A DNA stretch of 64,000 bases, taken from contig JAJEKV010000039.1 in the NCBI GenBank assembly GCA_021234155.1, positions 4,074,745 to 4,138,744 of the forward strand, given 5' to 3'. The translations under genes and the position numbers were made by a program. Below, one piece after another: positions 22,027 to 34,000 of the stretch. This stretch comes from Isoetes taiwanensis. Lineage: Eukaryota > Streptophyta > Lycopodiopsida > Isoetales > Isoetaceae. The notes beneath the pieces are model-generated. The model worked only from the letters and a program-made list of their open reading frames with translations. It ran no database searches and was not told the origin of the DNA. Position 1 is the stretch's first letter. Each line of letters opens with the position of its first letter.

Positions 22027-22504
22027 CTACCGAGTCGAGAAGGCACCTTCGATTTCATGCCCTGCGGGGGAGATAGAGATTTGGCTCATCTGCTCTTCAT
22101 TATCACATTCCAAAATTGCATAAACTTTGCCGACCTGATGAGATAGGGCAGTTTGAGAAATACCTATTTTCACAATATGCTTTTCTTTATCTTCACCATT
22201 GCAAAATCCATCTTCGGGCGCCAATGAGCTGGAATCCGGCGACGTACAAGACAGGGCATCCTCAGCATTCCTCAGCATTCGAAGATTCATTGGTGGAAGG
22301 CAGGGCATCCTCAGCATTCGAAGCAGAGAGCCGATGAAGCCGATCTCTAAGACAAAGAGGGCAAACACCCACTGGTGGCTTTGCAGAAGGATGCAAAAAA
22401 CAGAAGATCGGTGGCTTCTGCACCGGTGGCTTTGCAGAAGGATGCAAAAAACAGAAGCCCAACTCAGGCGCCATAGCTGCATCCAGATGCTTTTCCTTCT
22501 TCAT
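22027..22504 (-). repeat. Region of small tandem duplications
   Basis: 'ggtggctttgcagaagg' followed by 'atgcaaaaaacagaag' occurs twice (about 22373 and 22431), and 'ggcatcctcagcattc' occurs twice (about 22256 and 22306). A 151-codon minus frame runs through the repeats, so its N-terminal half is an internally repeated SVFCILLQSH peptide. Its C-terminal half (GEDKEKHIVKIGISQTALS) is unique but unrecognised. It could be the decayed 3' part of the AP2/ERF copy upstream. Confidence 0.5.
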
Positions 22505-22701
22505 TTTGGATCCTCAATCTAGGAGCTGAAGGGACAAGAATTAAAGCAATTTTGAACTGGGTTCTGCTTCTGCATAGTTATCCCAGTTTCGGCTGAGGAA
22601 AACACATTCAAAAGATAGCTCGAACGAGGAATCAAGGTGCCCTCTATTTCTATTAGCTCGGGATAGGGGCCAGAAAGCGCCCAGAAGCTTCTTTCTTGTG
22701 G

Positions 22702-23129
22702 TCAGAGAAGGGGCTCCGCCATCGGAATAGATTTACAAGTCCTGATTTCCTTAGAAGAATTCAAATCCATGTCTTTATTTTTGGGATTATACAAGCTTCC
22801 TAAAGAATGAGAGGGCAGAGAATCCACCAGGTTCTTGGGAGCAGTCCATGGCTCTTCTATACTAGATCCCTGGCTAGTGCTCTGATCATCCGACCCAAAA
22901 ATCGGAATAGAAAAATTTGTTTTCGCTTCTAGCCACTGTATCATATGCTTTTTACTTTTGCAGCGTCTTCTGCGGTATCAAATATTCCTAACCATACCCT
23001 GGTTTTTTTCCATGGATCTCTAATTTCTGCTGCATATCTTCCCCATGGCCTCTTCCTTACGCCCCGGTAATGAGATCCGCCTCCTACAGGAGACGGTTTT
23101 GGGGCTTGCTGATCGCTTCTTGGTGCCAT
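22702..23129 (-). pseudogene. AP2/ERF transcription-factor copy, frame broken
   Basis: From ATG 23129 the frame reads [11 protein letters not shown] and then an AP2 DNA-binding domain: [20 protein letters not shown], then [18 protein letters not shown]. The domain should continue with AYD; instead about 7 extra bases near 22950 give a short out-of-frame end. AYDTVA is recoverable in the next frame, and EAKTNFSIP, the usual domain end, in the third. The C-terminal acidic/Ser-rich tail (22702-22944) stays open. Two shifts inside the core mean it cannot encode an intact AP2 domain. The only GT...AG at the break is 8 bp, too short for an intron. Confidence 0.8.
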
Positions 23130-25740
23130 TGTGTCACAAAAGTCGAGAAAGAATGAGATGAAGGGTGCCGGAGTTGAAGAAAGTGAGAGAAGCGGAGGAT
23201 CTTTCTTTATGTCCTTTGCTCTGCCGGATGCTTTGCATCTGCATTTTTTCATCTGCCGGATCTTTATCATCTGCATTCTTTCATCTGCCTCTTTCTTTCT
23301 GTCCTTTGCTCTGCCAAATCCTTTGCTCGGTCGGGTCGGGGGAGTTTGAAAACTAGACCATGGCTTCGGCTTCAAATAACAAAGGGAAAATAAAAAAATT
23401 TGAGCCCTATGTCATAATTTTTTGGAACTCGACTCTCCATAGCTGTGAAGCTTTTGGTTGCGGGTCAATTCCGGTGGGAGCTATGGCTATGGGAGCTTCT
23501 TCCGGAAACAAAGAGTCCAAGTGGTACAAAGGATCTTCGTCTCAAAGGTATGTACCAAATTTTAAAATTCAAGCATGGGCGGGAAAAAAATGCGGGGTAT
23601 TAGAAAAAAATGGGGTAAAATAATACGTTGAAAAAGAAAGTGTAAATAAATGCTAATAATATAGGATTATATTTTGACGTGTCCCCAATTTCTCTTTTTA
23701 TTCACACGTTAAACATTATGTTGCCATGGTGCACATTTTATATTCTTATTCTAAGATAAAAATTTAACTTTGCGAAGATCATGATATATTTTACACCTTG
23801 TTTAACCCATTTTGAAGGTCTAAGACACAAAATGGGGACACGTACATATTAATAGGTCTAATGCATATTAATAGATTTAATGCATAGGTCTAATAGGCTC
23901 TCATAGGTATATTACATATTTTTATCTCTAATATATAATTGTAATAGGGAAGGTAAGGGGGCAGCTTAGTGTCTGTGTTTTTTTTTATGGAAAATTATGA
24001 ATTAAATTGGACACGTGTGTGCATAAAAAAAGTTTGGAAGCAGGTAGACTTTTCTGGAAGTTTCGATCATGTGACATGTATATTCTAGAACGTGGTATGG
24101 TGTCCGAGAAGCTTTTATCTTCCTTCTCGAAGTTTCCAGCTAATTCTCGGCCTATCTTCCGGCTTCATATATAATGGGTGCTGCTTAAATTAACACTGCA
24201 GTTGTAGGCGACGATGTTCGGATGTAGCAATCGTGGATAAACGGCGTGATTCAGCGGCGTGATTCAGTTTAATCGGCATGCAGGTTAGGTCTGTTTTGAG
24301 CATTTTTTTCATAGGAAGACATCAGGAAGCTCCAATTTGATCAGCGGTACAGTTAAGGAAGTTCTGTACATACCTTGAAATTGAAGCAATGATTTATTTT
24401 CGACTTCATGCCCATTAGCAACGGTTCGACAGTGGAGGTTTCATTTTATAGCTAAGCTTTTGAACTGGGGTTTGAATAGTTTGCCGAGATTCTATTCTTT
24501 TTGTGGACGTTTCTCTGTTGTAAAACAAAACGTTGTCTTCCGATTTTGTCATGGCAACCAATTTTTGCAGGCGTAGTTCTATTTCAGTGGGTGAGGTAGC
24601 CGGGTGGAATCCTTACCTGATGAAACTGGTTGGTCACTGTGCAAAAGAAATAGGATCTTCTTACTTCCAAATTAAAAGAAGTGCAATGGGGCATGGTTTT
24701 TCTGTGCAAATTTCTTGAAGTTCCTCAAACACAGTTGTCAGGAGCTAGCTATTGATTCAGTATTCCGTGGCTGTTGGACTGCCCCATTCACACCTCTCAT
24801 ATGTGGCTGCTTGCTCTTTGTTTCTATTTCTCTTGGCCATTCTTAGGGAGCCAATTGAGGCAAGGTATTTTCTGATTTGTTGAGAGAGGCCTTTAGATTT
24901 GAAAGGGTCTTCTGTTCTTTACCTTTTTTTGCTTAGAATTCTGCAAGATGGAGGTTCTGATATTGGATTTTGCCAACAAACAGATGACCAAATAACTTAT
25001 ATTATGAGGACCAAGACGAAAACTGTGTCCTTTGTTACAATCGGCAGCAGTATTGCGACTGAGTCTCCGTTGGAGGCTACAGGCAGACCCTCCAGGTACG
25101 AATGGATGATCTTCAAATCTAAGTGCGTAGGGGCTATTCTATATGCGGCACTCAGTATTATTACAACACATGGCCTTCTTGGCAGAAGGATGGCCTTTAA
25201 AATATCATGTAAGAATAAACCTGAGACAGTAAGCCGAGTTTTCTTGAGATAATGATAACATGACTACTTTACATGAAGCAAGCAGGTGGGCCCAAATTTA
25301 ATTACTCTAGCATTGTTATGGGGGTTGTCAATCCTTTGTTGCACAACTTCATTTGCTTTGTCAGGACAAGTAGTTGCACATTCCTTGATTTTCTCTGGGA
25401 AAATTGGATGTGAAGATGGCTTGAGCAACAAGTTGTATGCTTGAATGTTCAAAAGAGTTCAAAGAAAAATGTGCAAAAAATTTACTGCCAACCTGGGATC
25501 ACAGAAATAGAAAAAATATTAAGGCCATAAAAATTCATCAATCTCCAAAGAGCATATATAGTCTTACATCCAAATGTAAGACATTACTCTGGCAAGCAAA
25601 TATAGTTTGCTTATTTTTTGGTCCAATTTTCATTCCTTATGATCTATTGTATCGTCCTTGCAATATCGTGTTGAAAAAAATAAAAAATGAATTGTAGCTA
25701 TGTGACAATAGCATAGCTAGGAAGCACATGATGTGCCCTT
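23130..25740. other. AT-rich intergenic, no gene recognised
   Basis: Short frames on both strands lack recognisable content or consistent splice partners. The sequence just upstream of the ERF copy (23130-23375) is Ser/Phe-rich in translation and probably former 5' UTR or promoter. Confidence 0.45.
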
Positions 25741-25918
25741 AACTCCTCAAAAAAATGTAGAAAACCTAATATAATCAAACGATACTTGATTGAGAATATA
25801 TAAATTGGACACATAAACTTGCCTTTTGTACGCATTTTAGTAGTGTAGAAATCTAATACAATCAAGGAGCACTCGATTGAGAGTATGTCTTCCGAACACA
25901 TAAACTTGGCTAGTGGAC
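25740..25918. repeat. Tandem duplication, about 95-bp spacing
   Basis: Two copies of a block running from 'tagaaa' through a run resembling 'ctaatataatcaaac' and 'gattgagaatat' to 'acacataaacttg' lie at about 25757-25825 and 25847-25912. They differ at several positions. Confidence 0.5.
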
Positions 25919-26164
25919 GATTCAAAAAGCTGGACTACTCCTTGAGAATTACTCTGAGTAATGAGACTTCTACATAGTTTGTTTGATACTTACAACCATA
26001 ATAAGCAAGCTAACCCTCCATTTACTTATTGGCAACACCACTACTCCATTTATCTTTACAAAATGTGAACTAAAAGGCATTGCACAGCGGCGGCGAAGGC
26101 CGCCGCGACAAAATCTTGTAATGTTTAACTTTCATAGGTTTAATGCATAGGTTTAGATTGGTTT

Positions 26165-26445
26165 AGATTGCGAGTTGAGAAAGGCTCTCAGACTTGCGTT
26201 TTTCACTCTGAGCTGCCTTTCTCGACTCGCGAGTCGAGAAAGGCCATTAGAGGGGCCTTGAGGGTCTTTCTCGACTCGCGAGTTGAGAAAGGCCCTCAAA
26301 AAACTTTTTTTTTCCTAGTTAAGAAAAAGGAAAAAAAAAAGTTTTTCTTTTGGGCTCTGAGCTACGTTTCTCGACTCGCAAGCCGAGAAAGGCTGTTAGA
26401 GGGGCCTTGAGGGTCTTTCTCGACTCGTGAGTCGAGAAAGGTCCT
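26165..26445. repeat. Cluster of long palindromes
   Basis: A 30-bp perfect palindrome occupies 26215-26244 (GCCTTTCTCGACTCG plus its exact reverse complement). Slightly decayed versions centre at about 26278, 26378 and 26428, and a half copy sits at about 26170. Two of them form a duplicated unit of roughly 95 bp that includes 'ttagaggggccttgaggg'. Each palindrome can form a hairpin or cruciform. Confidence 0.85.
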
Positions 26446-26505
26446 CAACAAGCTTTTTTTTTTGTTTTTTTCCTACACACCTGCCTGTCTGTAGCATCAC
26501 TTGCA

Positions 26506-27580
26506 TTAACTTGATTTTGCCTTTCTCGGTACAGATCGCGAACTAACAATGTATCTAATGAACTGGCATATGACTTCTCCTTCAAATGACATCATTCCCG
26601 TCTCTGCTAACATAATGGGATATGGTGTCTGTAGTTTGATACCAAGTTCATCGCACAAAAACCACTTTTGGATTGATCCAATAGACTTCTGTTTCTTTCT
26701 GGCTAATCCAGGTCCCAAACCTGACATTATAAGAATGACGGGTTGTACTAATGTGCAGCACATGTGAATCCATAGTGACCAATGCAATGTGCTTGCATCA
26801 AAAATAAGGCCTTCCACCCTGCAATGACATGCCATCCACTGCAGCATTCCACTTAACTTCCAGACCTAAACACTTATAACAACGTACTTGCTCAATATTG
26901 CCCTCTTTTCTAGTGCCAAATATCATGATTTTAGTTTTGCCCAAGTTTACCATCAGTCCTGCATGTGCGCAAAAAGCTTCTAATGCATCAAGATGTTTTT
27001 GCAAACCCTCAACAGTGCACGATAAAAGCACAATATCATCGGTGTAAAGGAGTAATTGCACAAATATCTGTGCAGCATTGCTATCTCAGCATGCTTTTCA
27101 CGCTTATCATAATCAAAAATTAGTTTTGGTTTGTTGCCATGCTACTTTTGTCGCTACTTTTGTTGAGCCCTTGAATTTTCAAGTAAAAAATGAGTGGACA
27201 GTGTTCTGCTTTGGTTGGATGTCCTCAGCCCAAAAATTGGCTATCAGATCTTCTGCAGCATGAACAACAGCTAATAGGTAATCCACCACTCTCTTATCTA
27301 TAGTGGTTTGATTGGTATAATATGAAGATGCTGGAGATCTTTTGCACCCATTAAGAATGTGCAAGTCACGAAAGCCTGCATAAAGAGAGCAAATGTTTAC
27401 CTATGGTGCTTACTACCTCATCTGAGGATACACGTTGAGCCTAAAATGTGCCAAGCCCCTTCATCCTTCATCCAGGGTGGATCATCCTTATCTTAGTAGA
27501 ACCACGAAGCTTGTAAACTAGCATTAAAATCTCCGGCCAGAATCATCAATAATGGATATCGAAATAGCAAACATCAATTC
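26506..27580 (-). pseudogene. LINE relic: endonuclease tail and reverse-transcriptase palm
   Basis: On the minus strand the upstream part has ILAGDFNASL (about 27545), an endonuclease motif, then DLHILNGCKRSPASSYYTNQ and VVDYLLAVVHAAEDL. After a gap comes QLLLYTDDIVLLSCTVEGLQ (27061 downward), with the reverse-transcriptase catalytic box as YTDD, and LMVNLGKTKIMIFGTRKE. Most of the reverse transcriptase between them is missing, and stops break the rest. It ends about 400 bp before the last exon of the Dicer-like gene, in the same orientation. Confidence 0.75.
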
Positions 27581-27987
27581 TCCTATTTACATGAAATAAA
27601 GGCAAATATATGCTTGCAATAAAAGAGAATTAAAATCATTTCAGAAGAGAGCTATCACAAGGCACAATTTTTCATTTAATAGATCTCTCATATACAAGAA
27701 CAATCCCATGGGTGGACAAAGATTTTTTACTTTAGATCCACCCATCCATTAAATTTAATTTTACACTTTCGCAATAAAGCCCGTCTCCAGAATTTAGCCT
27801 GCCCAAATGCACTTCTGAAAACCACAAAAACATTCACCATCTGCATTCTTCCATCTCAAGTAATGGGTTCATAATTCATACCTGCATCAGATTGTCCATT
27901 CGTGGATTTTATACTTGTCATGACGAAGAATCTTGAATTTATCGTGATGAGCAAGATGCATGTTTTCTGATAATCAATATGCACGTT

Positions 27988-30900
27988 TTACTCGTAACCC
28001 ATTTCCCTCAACCTCGTGAGCATCTTACTGGCAGCATTATCTTTTGCCTTCTTTTTATCTGGCATTTGCAAGCTAATCTCCTTTATGGACTCTTTATCCA
28101 AAATATAAACCATTACAGACATTGAGAACCTGTAAACCACAAGAAAAATTCACTTGATTGTGACAACTCCTTGCTTCCCTCCTGAAAGTGAGAAATTGCA
28201 AACATTACCATCTTCTATGAGACAATCCTCCACATTCTTCCATTTCGAATGTTGGCTCCTTCCATTTTTGTTTCTTACAAAATTCGTACAAGGAAGTTAT
28301 TGCTTTTCCTTTAGCGAGTACTGTGGTATCTGTGTCCAGAAATAAATTACACAAACTGCATACTTCAAAATCAAAATCCCTTGAATGCTTTTAGAACCCA
28401 TATTACCTGTAGAAGTTCCAATCCTTATGTCCTTGACATTGTTTGTACTCCTCTTGCCAAGAGATTCTAAAAAAGGCCAAGTCAAAACATATAAGCAACA
28501 ATGGCAAGATAGGAAAAGCATTATTTTCTACAACTGTCATCAAAAGAACCATTGAGAAACTAAATACCAGGAAAGTGGAACCCACAAGAATAATCACCAG
28601 ACTGACACATTTATCCCAATACAATCCTTTTGGTCATATAGGAGATCGTATCTAATAAGCATGCATGGTCTCTTTTGGTGGGTACAATCATCAATCATGC
28701 CGTTTCTTTTGGTGGATGAGTAAAGCTTCATCATGATAGGGTCTCTCTCTTTTGTGCTAACCAGATTACTTCCATGGTTGATGCTAAGTACATATAAGTT
28801 CAACTGCACGGTGGCTCCTTGGCCCCCCTAGCAGGAGCAACTGGCAGCTATCCTCAATTGAGCCACTTGGCTTCAGAAATTGATAAGAATAGCAGCAAGA
28901 TAATCATTTTCTTAAGTCAAACTTTAACAATATCACTTAAAGGGAGTATAAATTTGGCAACAGCGGCACAAGAAAGTAACATTTTAGAATATCGGTGTAA
29001 ATCTGCTGTCCATCTTTGCCATTTTTGGCAATTTTCTCCTTTTACTGTGACTTAGCCACTTTGGCTTAGAAGAAATTTGTGTCACTTTCTATTTTATTAA
29101 GGCGTAGTTTATGCAAACTTTGATGCCATAGGAACTCAAAATTTTCACATCTTGAATAAAATTATTTTCGTCCATCTTTTTCACATACTTAAGCTTGTTT
29201 ATTAGCATAAGGATTTAAGAGGTACGACGACCTAGTAAGCTTGTTACCTAAGGGTTATGCGGGAGGGCTGAATTATCCCCCCGACTGCACTATGTGGCCC
29301 CTGCCCCGACTGTATTATCCGGCCCTCCCTTTCGACGAATCCGCCCCCCCCTGCTTCTGCATCGGCCAGAAAAACCAACCTAAACTAAATTTAACTAAAA
29401 TTATTCACTCTAAACCAACCTACCCAATTGTGCATGTGGAAGTTGGGTAAAGAAGCTCTGCAGTGGGACCTTTTAATGCAAAATTAAACTTGCAAGAATT
29501 ATTGTCTTGATCTGGTTCCGCAAGGCGGCAAGTGGGCATCATATATCGATTTGAGGGATCGATTTTACCTTCAAGTTCATAATGGGTTGGATATCTTTCA
29601 TAACAAGAAACAGAGCAGGGGCTCTATAGTGTCTATGGTTCCAGTACAATCAGCCTCATCCTCCTACATGCCTACTCACCACAACCTCATTGATGGCATT
29701 GATCCAAAGGTCACTATACTAAAACGGCAGCAGGGGGGGACCAGATTCCTCTTTTTTGGGGGGGGGGGGATAAGTCAAACTAGCCCCCTCCCGTGCTTCT
29801 GCATCCACATCTAATTTTAGATGCGGATCTAATTGTGCATCCGCATCTGCTTCAATCCACCATAGCCAAAAAAGCTCCACCACCCAACTGCACATTCCTT
29901 TTTTGCAGTAACAAACAGTCAGAGACAGAATTCCAGTCCAACTCTCTTTCTCCATAGATCAGAACCTTATAATTCTTCCCTCTAAGGCTGCAGTATTACC
30001 ATTAAATATCAGAATCAGCTACCATGAAACACAAAATACTTTGGTAGAATTTCACTATGCAGAAGGGGGCTGGATTCTTCAAAAGGGGGGCGGATTCCTC
30101 AAAAAGGGGGCTGTCTGCTTTCTGTCGGGGCAGAGGGTAGGTAATTCGGTCGGGGGGGGAGACGGATAAGCCAAACTAGCCGGGTTATGCAATCATGAAC
30201 TTATAAACTTACATTGGGGAATTGTCTAAGATGGAAGTACATAGCCCTCCGGCACAATCGATGCAGTATTATATATAAACTTACATTGGGGAATTGTCTA
30301 AGATGGCAGTACATAGCCCTCCGGCACGAACTTACAATGGCCAATGTGAAAGATGAAGATAGAAAATTATCAAAATGAAGTTCATGTACAGTCCTATGCA
30401 ACTCATTGGAAACATACTCTTTGTATTATTTATTACCCTTTAGGTTTGTCATGTCAAAAAACTTACCTAACAGACCCTTTACAGGTTCTAACGTTGCAGA
30501 AATTCTTGATGAGTCTCCAACTGCTATACATTCAGATTCTTGATCTAATTCATCAGAGCCATCTAAGATAAAAGGAAGTGCCATAAGTTTAATAAGTTTG
30601 TAATAGTGCAAAGTTGATTAATTTGGAAAAGCTAAAAACTGTACCTTGCATAGCTACATCACTGCTTATTCCTGTCCCTATCTCTGATATTGAAGAATCA
30701 CCTAAACTGAATTCTTCATCGGCTGAGTGAATGACCTCTTTAATTTTATCACTCGATCTGGCACAAGTTTCATCATCCTCTGAGCACATTACAGATTCTC
30801 CAGAGTCAGAGAAATCATCACGAGAATGCTCATTTTGAGATATATCCATTCCCTCTGTTATCTCTTTGGGGCTCCCAAAGCTGTTAAGCTCATCACTAGA

Positions 30901-31041
30901 ATGCCCATTTTGAGACCAATCCTCTGACCCTTGCTGGGTTTTCAAGTAATTATTATGTTCTCTCAACAGAAGCATCTCGACTTCAGTAGTGTTTACTGGA
31001 TCTGATTTTGTTTTATTACGAGGGTGCATAAATCCTCGATC
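27988..31041 (-). CDS. DCL4: DCL exons 22-26: acidic linker and second dsRBD
   Basis: Exon 22 (30645-31041) is a Ser/Asp/Glu-rich linker of 132 codons, and exons 23-24 continue it. Exons 25-26 encode a second dsRBD: AITSLYEFCKKQKWKEPTFE, then GLSHRRWFSMSVMVY, and the C-terminal helix PDKKKAKDNAASKMLTRLRE before stop 27988-27990. The 2.0 kb intron 28467-30466 precedes exon 24. All four junctions agree in phase. A second dsRBD is expected for DCL4, DCL1 and DCL3 and argues against DCL2. Confidence 0.9.
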
Positions 31042-34000
31042 CTGCATAAGCAGCAAGTTAAGATTGCCACGTATATAGCGTAACTAATTCACAGCTCACC
31101 TGGAAAATTTTAACAAGTTTTTTGGCAGCTTCTTTCCTAGCTTGTTTCTGTTTTTTAGCTTCTGAAGATCCCAAAACTTCTTCTCCATCAATTTGACTTT
31201 TAGCCTTAAAAGAAATAATCTTACCATCTCTTTCAACTTTCTCCCACTCCAAGGGAAATTTATGAAAATCACAGATCTCCTGAACCTCTTTAACAGGATG
31301 AAAGGGCAGTGTCTCTGGAGTTACAAGAGGGGATAACATAGGCTTAACCACCCTCCAAACCTCTTCTAAACTGAAGGACGTATCAATAAGAACAGCCCCG
31401 ACAATGCTTTCAACAATATCACCTAGTACCTGCAAAATAGCTCATATATGAGATCGACATACCTATACAAAGTTCACAAAATAGAGATGCCAACTTACTT
31501 TTGGTGGGCTAGTTCCTTCCCATCCAAAAGACGGATTATCGTGCCCCTCAGACTGTGTTTTCTTCACAAAATTTGTTACTTGTTCAAGAAGTTCACCAGA
31601 TTTATGTAGAAGATAGCGTTGTAAGTGATACTTTACGGCAACCCGTGCAAAACAGCCATTATTTACAGCCGCTTGGCGCAGTTCAGTCAGTATTCCAGGA
31701 GTTAATCCCGGATGTGACTCAAAGAGATGCTTTGTAATGAGAAGATCAAGGGTTGCATCACCAAGAAATTCTAATCGCTGCAAAGGCATGTAGAAAAGGA
31801 GTACATTGAGACCACTTCATGTCAAGGAGTCCACATACTTTCATAAAGACACTAACCTGGTAACAGACTGAACCCTGCATAGATGCATGTGTTATTGCCT
31901 CTATTAAGAGACATTTATTTTTAAAAGAATAATTCAAAATAGACTCCAACGACTCCACCGTTGGCAACATTGACTGCACATTGTTCGGTGGCATGCAAGC
32001 ACGGTTTTGTGCTGAATGTAGTAAACTCGCATCAAAATTACATTGAATACCAATCCAGGACATGAAATTCAAAGCGCATTGGCTGCCACCTTCTACAAAA
32101 AACACTCCAATAAGGGCTTCAACGACATCTGCAATTGTTTTCGAACATATCCATCGATGGCCGCTACTACAGGTTTTTCCAATCTTGACAACCTCAGTGT
32201 CTTCTGTTCCCTTATATTCGCCAACTACTTGCTCGACAAGGTTGGACATTTTACATCTGCACTCAACCTGTCGGCGTGCGTACATTCCTGGAGCAACCCA
32301 CAGTGATGGCTGGAAAACTTCATCACGTATAAACTTCTGAATGCAACAAGAGCAATATGTGAGATGAGCACATTACCATGCGATGCAATATGTTACGCCG
32401 AGAGGAGAACAGAAAGAGGGAGGGGGCAAGGGGGCTTAACATCTACTAAAGACCAATTAGAAAGATGTTCTATTTGCTTGCCGCTGTAAAATAAGTTCTG
32501 ATGTCAGCCTTTGGGCCCGTTTGTCTGCTGTCAGGCCATCTCATTGGAAGGACTGTATGTTTTTGGATTCCAGACTCACAGTGTCGGGTTGTTGGAAGTT
32601 GCCAGTTGGGTTGTTGGAAGCTGCCATAGATGGAAAGGAAGAATGTAACGTTATTGCTTGTTGCTTGACTGCGCATGCTTCTGGTCAGAAAATTCACGAG
32701 CCTTTTGACGTGTTTGAAATTTATCACGGAGGCAAATTACAGGATTTTGAGCAACAAGACGAATGCTATTTGCTAATGAAGATCTCAGTGGTGCACTTTG
32801 ATGGAAGACAGACTTCAATTTAAGGGAGGATGTGACCATCATAAACTTTTTTTTTTATGCAAATATGGTTTAAGTTAAGAGGTTGAAATATTAGTCTTAT
32901 AAGCCATATATTTGTACCACATAAGCTAAGCTAGGATCAATGACATGACCCAGTCAATTAGTAACTAAACATTAGAATCATGTTTTAGAATCATGCAACG
33001 TAAAGAATTTGTTATGGACATTCGTCCTATAAAACTATGTACTCCTTATCAATTAAATGTTCTTCACAATCTTCTTCTTTCTTGCCTGGCTTCTTTTCTT
33101 TCTTGATGTCTCCCTTCTCCTTGCTGTTTCCTTTTGCTTCTTTCTACTCTGTTCTTGCTTCCTTATCAAAAAGCTAATATCTTGATTGAATATTTCTTAG
33201 TTTTGTTGTTTGACACTGAGCAGCTTGCAGCCAGCATGATACTTCTGCGCACAACATACTTAACATACAATGCCCTTCTAGTTCAACAGAAAATGTTAGC
33301 AACAACTGCCCAAGAATTTGTCATGGACATTCGCCCTATAAACTTCTTGCCAATTCATCTGTTTGCAATCTTCTTACTTCTTGCCTGGTTTTCTTTTGCT
33401 CCTTGCTGCTTCTTTTTGCTTCTTGCTGTTTCCTTTTGCTTCTTGCTATAGGGAAGGTCCGAATTCAGAACTGCCAGCAGCGCCTGCCCTCCCATTCGCA
33501 GAAGGAGGCTCCATTCTTGGCTAACGCCCTTAAATTACGTGGTCCGATGTATTTTGTGCTGACGTGGCAGCCTGTGTCCACACAGGACTGTAGAGTATAG
33601 TATTATATGCTTTTAGCTGTGAGTGGGATTTTAACAATAGCTTCAGCAAGCACATGTGTTGCATTCTTCCACCATAGTCAGCATGCACCACAAAAATATT
33701 CTAATCCATCAATATTGTTTTTGTCATCTTCACTCCAACTCCAGCGCAGGCCACAGAAAGAAGATGATGAAGAGCAGCTAAATTGAATGGACAAGAAGTA
33801 GAATATGCAGTTTTATAGGATGAATAACCATATCAAATTCCTAACATCTACATGATTCTAATGTCTAGCTACTTATTAACTATGCCACGTTATTGATCCT
33901 AACTTAGCTTATGTGGCAAAAAAATATGGTTTATACTGCTGATGTTTCAACACTCATCACCAACAAACAACATCACAGCCTAACAAATAAAACATCTCCA

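Noticed and set aside
22948-22957. GTAAAAAG at the AP2 break as a tiny intron
   Set aside because: It is only 8 bp, far below any spliceable intron, and removing it does not restore the expected frame.
26165-26445. CRISPR-like array
   Set aside because: The repeats are palindromes with related, not unique, spacers in a eukaryotic nuclear context, and no cas gene is present.
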